Shown one piece after another: positions 18,237 to 21,962 of a stretch of DNA of 21,962 nt. The stretch is taken from positions 1-21,962 of the IMG/VR virus record IMGVR_UViG_3300047550_005050. One strand, given 5' to 3'. The first letter of the stretch is position 1. Every line of letters begins with the position of its first letter. A model generated the notes under the pieces. The model ran no database searches. It was not told where the DNA came from and saw nothing but the letters and a program-made list of their open reading frames with translations. The stretch comes from a virus. A program made the position numbers and the translations under genes.

Positions 18237-19643
18237 ATGTTAAATCCATTCTTTCTTCAGGGATCAAGATCAGAACAAGGTCTAATTCAAGATCTTATCA
18301 ATGAACAATTGAGAATGTATGGGGTTGAAGTTTATTATCTACCAAGAAAGTATATTACTGAGAAAACTGTAATAAAAGAATTAATAGAATCTCAATTTAC
18401 AAATGCTTATCCAATAGAGGCATATATTGATACTTATGAAGGATATGGAGATAATCCAACTATATTATCAAAATTTGGTATTCAAGCACTCAATGAAATA
18501 AATCTTATAATATCAAGAGAAAGATTTAAAACTTATATTTCTCCACTTATAAACAATCAACCAAATATTAAACTATCTTCAAGACCAAAGGAAGGAGATT
18601 TAGTATATTTTCCTTTAGGAGATCGTTTATTTGAAATAAAATATGTTGAGCACGAAAAACCGTTTTATCAACTACAAGGATTATATACCTATGAGCTAAG
18701 ATGTGAACTCTTTAGATATGAAGATGAAGTTATTGATACTGGTATAGAAGATATTGATGATAATATAAGCGGAAGTGGTGGAACTGATTCGGTTCCGGTT
18801 GGAAATATACAAAAACTTACTATGGTTGGAGTTGGAATAACAGCAAGTGCAATTACTGGAATTGTAAATGGTGGTATTAGATTCATAACCATTACAAATA
18901 GAGGTGGTGGTTATACAAGCACTCCAACTGTTGGTATTTCTTCTGCTCCATCTGGAGGAAAGACTGCAACTGCTGTTGCAAAAATGATTGGTGGAATAGT
19001 CGTATGTAATGATAACACAAATCCAGCAGCACAATCAGTTCAGAATGTAGAAATAATAAATCCTGGATATGGTTATACAGTTACTCCCGGAGTTAGATTT
19101 ATTGGAGGTGGTGGTAATGGAGCGACTGCAACTGCAACTCTTGGTGACGGAATTGTTGGAATAATTACTGTTACAAATTCAGGATCTGGATACGTAACTC
19201 CTCCTCAAATTACATTTACTGGAATTTCTAGTGTCTCCGCCGCTGCTACTGCAGTAGTTTCTGCGGCAGGAACAATCACTCAAATTAGAATTACAAACGC
19301 TGGTCTTGGATACACTACAACTCCAACGATTACAATTGCAAGTCCATCCATAGTTTCTTCCGGAACTTTTACTTTCAACGAAATTGTTGTTGGATCGCAA
19401 AGTGGAGTAAGTGCAAGAGTAAGATCTTGGAATGCATCTACTAATATTCTTGAGGTATCAAATGTTAATGGACAATTTATTCCAGGAGAAGATATAGTAG
19501 GAGCTGCATCCAGTGCTTCGTATCGTCTAAGAGCAATTGATACATTTGTGGTGAAGGACGGATTTGCTAATAATGATGAAATTGAAGAAGAAGCAAATGA
19601 TATCATTGACTTCAGTGAAATAAATCCTTTCGGAACACCATAA
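18237..19643 (+). CDS. 14: Neck protein gp14 with large repeat insertion
   Basis: Partner of gp13 in the neck. The first 180 residues (MLNPFFLQGSRSEQ, VYYLPRKYITE, GDLVYFPLGDRLFEIKYVEH, FYQLQGLYTYELRCELFRYE) are the gp14 core, and the last 17 (NDIIDFSEINPFGTP region) are its usual ending. At 468 aa it is much longer than T4 gp14 (256 aa). The extra residues, about 190-440, lie between core and ending: four GY-type repeats (about 213-370), then a GQSGV-type unit, NEIVVGSQSGVSARV to FIPGEDIVGAASSA. The insertion has the same repeat type as the giant protein, gp8 and the DUF4815 protein. The start follows gp13 by 3 bases with only a weak AGG upstream, so coupling is likely. Confidence 0.9.
   Translation: MLNPFFLQGSRSEQGLIQDLINEQLRMYGVEVYYLPRKYITEKTVIKELIESQFTNAYPIEAYIDTYEGYGDNPTILSKFGIQALNEINLIISRERFKTYISPLINNQPNIKLSSRPKEGDLVYFPLGDRLFEIKYVEHEKPFYQLQGLYTYELRCELFRYEDEVIDTGIEDIDDNISGSGGTDSVPVGNIQKLTMVGVGITASAITGIVNGGIRFITITNRGGGYTSTPTVGISSAPSGGKTATAVAKMIGGIVVCNDNTNPAAQSVQNVEIINPGYGYTVTPGVRFIGGGGNGATATATLGDGIVGIITVTNSGSGYVTPPQITFTGISSVSAAATAVVSAAGTITQIRITNAGLGYTTTPTITIASPSIVSSGTFTFNEIVVGSQSGVSARVRSWNASTNILEVSNVNGQFIPGEDIVGAASSASYRLRAIDTFVVKDGFANNDEIEEEANDIIDFSEINPFGTP
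18874..19347 (+). repeat. Four GY-type repeats inside gp14
   Basis: Translated units: FITITNRGGGYTSTPTVGI, NVEIINPGYGYTVTPGVRFI, IITVTNSGSGYVTPPQITF and QIRITNAGLGYTTTPTITI. Spacing is about 37 to 54 residues, and Ala/Gly/Thr-rich strands (TATAVA, GATATATLGDG, SAAATAVVSAAGT) separate them. This is the most regular array of the motif in the window. Confidence 0.85.
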
Positions 19644-19646
19644 ATA
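19639..19646 (+). promoter_or_regulatory. Putative late promoter for gp15-gp16
   Basis: CATAAATA, with the gp14 stop codon TAA forming its centre. It lies 41 bases before the gp15 ATG, the longest leader among the four candidate promoters, and that leader contains a hairpin. Confidence 0.65.
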
Positions 19647-19647
19647 A

Positions 19648-19673
19648 AAGTTATTATGTTTAAATAATAACTT
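19648..19673 (+). promoter_or_regulatory. Perfect 10-bp hairpin in the gp14-gp15 gap
   Basis: Left arm AAGTTATTAT (19648-19657), loop GTTTAA, right arm ATAATAACTT (19664-19673), with no mismatch. It lies just after the late promoter core and ends directly before AAGG (19674-19677), the likely gp15 ribosome binding site. There is no T-run after it on the plus strand, so a classic terminator is unlikely. It could be a 5'-end stabiliser, a cleavage site or a translational control element. The stem is AT-rich, so its stability is modest. Confidence 0.6.
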
Positions 19674-19687
19674 AAGGTCAATAAAAT

Positions 19688-20689
19688 ATGTTTGAGTATT
19701 TTTACCACGAAATTTTAAGAAGAACCGTTATATCTTTTGGTTCTCTCTTTAATGAAATAACCATTAAACACACAAATAATAGCGGAGCTGTTACTAGTGT
19801 TATCAAGATTCCTCTTGCATATGGTCCGACTCAAAAATTTCTTGCAAGACTAGAACAGTCTCCAGATTTGAATAAACCAGTTCAAATTACATTACCAAGA
19901 ATGTCTTTTGAATTTACTGGTTTAACTTACGATCCAACAAGAAAGGCAACAACTACTCAAACATTTACCGCAAAGTCTGTAACTGACGGAACTGAGACTA
20001 AAAAAACTTATCTCCCAGTTCCATATAATATGCAGTTTGAACTTAGCATTATGTCTAAGTTAAATGACGATGCTTTACAAATTATTGAACAAATTTTACC
20101 TTACTTTCAACCAGCATATACGATGACAGTTGAGTTGGTTGATGAAATTAATGAGAAGAGGGATATTCCTGTAGTCTTGGAAAACATTACGATGCAGGAT
20201 GATTATGAAGGGAATTTCACAACGAGAAGGGTATTAATTTATACCCTAAGATTTACAGTAAAAACATATCTATTTGGACCTGTTTCTTCTGCAACCAAAG
20301 ATATTATCAAGAAAACAACCATTGGTTATGTTGCTGGAGATACAACAAATACTCCCACAAGAGAAATTGTTTATTCAGCAGAACCAAGAGCTATCAAAAA
20401 TTATACTGGCACAATCGTCACAAATCTCACCAAAGATATTACTACAGAAGACATTTTGATTACTGTAGATAATGCGAGTTCAATTCTTGCAAATACATAT
20501 CTTGATTTAGAAGGTGAGGAAGTATATGTAAGATCTAAGGCAGGAAATATTCTTACCGTAGATAGAGGAAGAGACGGTACAACTATAACGTCTCACTTGG
20601 CAGGATCAGCAGTTAAGTCTATTACAACTACCGATAATACTTTAATAGAAGATGGGGATGATTTTGGTTTTAGTGGATCTAACTTTTGA
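19688..20689 (+). CDS. 15: Tail terminator and sheath stabiliser gp15
   Basis: In T4, gp15 forms a ring that caps the finished tail tube and sheath and joins the tail to the neck. The N-terminus MFEYFYHEILRRTVISFGSLF parallels T4 gp15 (MFGYFYNSSFRR). The middle block ALQIIEQILPYFQPAYTM, followed by EKRDIPVVL near residues 128-165, is the family's clearest signature (T4: QIVEQILPYFQPHF and KRDIKIVL). Length is 333 aa against 272 in T4. The extra C-terminal part, about 246-312, is a separate module: DILITVDNASSILANTYLDL, a GEEVYVRS strand, then DRGRDGTTITSHLAGSAV. It resembles a segment of the giant protein at bases 5092-5290. An AAGG ribosome binding site lies 10 bases upstream. gp16 follows after 6 bases. 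Confidence 0.93.
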   Translation: MFEYFYHEILRRTVISFGSLFNEITIKHTNNSGAVTSVIKIPLAYGPTQKFLARLEQSPDLNKPVQITLPRMSFEFTGLTYDPTRKATTTQTFTAKSVTDGTETKKTYLPVPYNMQFELSIMSKLNDDALQIIEQILPYFQPAYTMTVELVDEINEKRDIPVVLENITMQDDYEGNFTTRRVLIYTLRFTVKTYLFGPVSSATKDIIKKTTIGYVAGDTTNTPTREIVYSAEPRAIKNYTGTIVTNLTKDITTEDILITVDNASSILANTYLDLEGEEVYVRSKAGNILTVDRGRDGTTITSHLAGSAVKSITTTDNTLIEDGDDFGFSGSNF

Positions 20690-20695
20690 TGACCT

Positions 20696-21130
20696 ATGAA
20701 AATGACTAAAAAATTTGATAAACTCAATGAATCCTTTAATGTCGATGGAGATATAATTCCAGTCGAATCTAAAAGTGAAATTCAAAAAATAGAAACAATC
20801 GCCTCAACTGTAGATGATATCAAAAAAGATTATGACTATACAAGGGGCAATCTTTATTCTCTTATAGAAAAGGGTCAAGAAGCAATCAACGGAATCTTAG
20901 AACTTGCCCAAGAAAGTGAAATGCCCCGTGCTTATGAAGTTGCCGGACAACTTATTAAAAACGTTGCTGATGCAACGGATAAACTAATGGATCTTCAAAA
21001 AAAATTAAAGGATATTGAAGAAGAAAAGGTAAAAGGTCCCACAACTGTTAATAACGCACTTTTTGTTGGATCTACAGCAGAATTAGCAAAGTTACTTAAG
21101 CAACAAACTCAAAACCAAATTGATCAATAA
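20696..21130 (+). CDS. 16: Terminase small subunit gp16
   Basis: In T4, the small terminase recognises concatemeric DNA and regulates the large subunit gp17 during packaging. This 144-aa helical protein shows the marine T4-like gp16 pattern: acidic N-terminus, YDYTRGNLYSLIEKGQEAIN, the central AQESEMPRAYEVAGQLIK helix, a KLMDLQKKLKDIEEE coiled-coil segment, then TVNNALFVGSTAELAKLLKQ. It is slightly shorter than T4 gp16 (164 aa). The start may be ATG 20696 or ATG 20702; neither has a clear ribosome binding site, and the short gap after the gp15 stop suggests coupling. The expected partner gp17 is not in the window, because a different gene follows. Confidence 0.88.
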   Translation: MKMTKKFDKLNESFNVDGDIIPVESKSEIQKIETIASTVDDIKKDYDYTRGNLYSLIEKGQEAINGILELAQESEMPRAYEVAGQLIKNVADATDKLMDLQKKLKDIEEEKVKGPTTVNNALFVGSTAELAKLLKQQTQNQIDQ

Positions 21131-21137
21131 ATAAATA
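21126..21137 (+). promoter_or_regulatory. Putative double late promoter for the last gene
   Basis: Two overlapping AATAAATA cores (21126-21133 and 21130-21137). The gp16 stop TAA (21128) lies within the first. The next ATG is 17 bases after the second core, and AAGG at 21138-21141 may be a distant ribosome binding site. Confidence 0.6.
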
Positions 21138-21154
21138 AAGGTTCATTTATATCA

Positions 21155-21962
21155 ATGAATAAAATTAAATCTCATAAAACAGTTGAACAAATTGCAAAGA
21201 AGCATCGTCTTGATGCTTCTTTTATACAGAAGCAACTTGATATGGGAGAACCCATTGAACATGAACACACTAAAGATCATGATCTTGCTAGAGACATTGC
21301 TCTTCAACATCTAGATGAAATTCCAGATTATTATACTCGTTTGAAAAAAATGGAAGCAGATGCTAAAAAGCATCATAAAAAATTTAAAGATGTAAAGTCC
21401 GTAAAAGAAGAAGAAGAAATTGATATGGATGTTCCAATGCATTCAGTGCATTTAGAACAAGATAAAAGATACTGCCCAAAATGCAAAAAAGTAGAACTTA
21501 GAAGTCAGTGTAAATATGGACCAACTTATTGGGACATATATTCAATTCCAGAAAAACTAAAGGAAGAAACCATGCAAGAAGAAAAAAGATACTGCCCTCT
21601 TTGTGATAAAAGAGAAACAAGATCAGAATGTTCTTATGGTGAAAAAGCATGGGACAAAGTTTCTATCAAAGATCATGAATATTCAATGGTAAGATCAGAA
21701 CTTAAAACTCTTATGAGTGCTGCAAAAAGACTTAATGCAAAGGTAGGTAAAGGTGAAGGTAATTTAGAAGCGTGGGTGCAATCAAAAATTACTAAAGCCG
21801 CAGATTACATTGATACTGCAGCAGATTACGTTGCATCTGGAGAAATGGAAGAACAAAAAATCATTGATAAAATTTTATCAGAACTTCAAGAAGGTGAAAA
21901 GAAGGGGTTGTGGTATAACATTCACAAGCGTAGAAAGGCAGGTCTTCCACCAAAAAAACCAG
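21155..21962 (+). CDS. Modular Cys-motif protein, 3' partial, function unknown
   Basis: The frame runs from ATG 21155 to the window edge without a stop (269 residues seen). Parts in order: residues 8-66, KTVEQIAKKHRLDASFIQKQ to PDYYTRLKKME, resembling the DUF5661 family; an acidic linker with EEEEIDMD; residues 105-131 and 145-171, two copies of RYCPxCxKxExRSxCxYGxxxWDxxSI; a helical block at about 175-230 (SMVRSELKTLMSAAKRL, EAWVQSKITKAADYID); and residues 250-269, KGLWYNIHKRRKAGLPPKKP. I recall the helical block and the GLW-NIH-basic segment as recurring in proteins of marine phages, often with no assigned function. The Cys pairs suggest metal binding, but only three Cys per copy are seen. 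The gene lies where gp17 would be expected. A role in packaging or head assembly is inference only. Confidence 0.85.
   Translation, partial: MNKIKSHKTVEQIAKKHRLDASFIQKQLDMGEPIEHEHTKDHDLARDIALQHLDEIPDYYTRLKKMEADAKKHHKKFKDVKSVKEEEEIDMDVPMHSVHLEQDKRYCPKCKKVELRSQCKYGPTYWDIYSIPEKLKEETMQEEKRYCPLCDKRETRSECSYGEKAWDKVSIKDHEYSMVRSELKTLMSAAKRLNAKVGKGEGNLEAWVQSKITKAADYIDTAADYVASGEMEEQKIIDKILSELQEGEKKGLWYNIHKRRKAGLPPKKP
21467..21667 (+). repeat. Tandem 27-residue Cys motif repeats
   Basis: The two copies (21467-21547 and 21587-21667) start 40 codons apart and share 16 of 27 residues, including all three Cys (C-x2-C-x8-C), the YG pair and the WD pair. The spacer between them is an acidic/basic helix (KLKEETMQEE). 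Confidence 0.85.

Noticed and set aside
18696-19034. 112-aa minus-strand frame rich in Ser, Cys and Asn
   Set aside because: Its composition is the complement of the Gly/Thr/Val repeats of gp14. It is not a plausible independent protein.
19648-19673. Hairpin as a rho-independent terminator of gp14
   Set aside because: The stem is AT-rich and the following bases (AAGGTCAATAAAAT) contain no T-run on the plus strand. No minus-strand gene needs a terminator here.
19280-19708. 142-aa open frame on the minus strand
   Set aside because: It lies opposite gp14 and the gp15 start, has no ribosome binding site, and mirrors the repetitive codons of gp14. It is a shadow frame.

Overview
The window is a continuous stretch of a virion-structure and DNA-packaging gene cluster from a T4-like (Straboviridae/Kyanoviridae-type) myovirus. 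The order gp8, then gp13, gp14, gp15 and gp16, all on the plus strand with gaps of 0 to 44 bases, is the T4-like neck/tail/terminase order. The AT-rich coding, heavy AGA use for arginine, very long Gly/Ser/Thr-rich baseplate proteins and the DUF4815-type protein fit the marine relatives that infect picocyanobacteria or other marine bacteria. No host gene, auxiliary metabolic gene or tRNA is present, so the host cannot be named from this window.

Layout: (1) bases 1-7854, a giant structural protein open at the left edge (at least 2617 aa). (2) 7878-9431, baseplate wedge gp8. (3) 9438-16961, a 2507-aa DUF4815-type virion protein. (4) 16967-17191 and 17181-17360, two small overlapping genes; the second (59 aa) is short and easily missed. 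(5) 17385-18233 gp13 and 18237-19643 gp14, the neck. (6) 19688-20689 gp15, tail terminator/sheath stabiliser. (7) 20696-21130 gp16, small terminase. (8) 21155 to the right edge, an unnamed modular protein with a DUF5661-like N-terminus, two tandem Cys motifs and a conserved basic 'GLWYNIH' segment, cut off by the window end.

Regulation: a T4-type late promoter motif (NATAAATA) appears at four gene boundaries: before gp8, gp13, gp15 and the last gene. Each time it is fused to the stop codon region of the gene upstream. The other boundaries lack it. This suggests four late units: gp8/DUF4815/two small genes, gp13-gp14, gp15-gp16, and the last gene onward. A perfect 10-bp hairpin lies between the gp15 promoter and the gp15 ribosome binding site.

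The most unusual signal is modular. About 16 copies of a short 'xIxVxNxGxGYxxxPxVxI' repeat are spread over four different virion proteins (the giant protein, gp8, the DUF4815 protein and gp14). A second module is shared by gp15 and the giant protein. Neck, terminator and baseplate proteins therefore seem to be decorated with a common set of interchangeable beta-rich modules. The other notable items are the duplicated Cys motifs of the last gene and an extreme Trp/Tyr/Gly patch encoded by a 9-bp tandem repeat in the DUF4815 protein.
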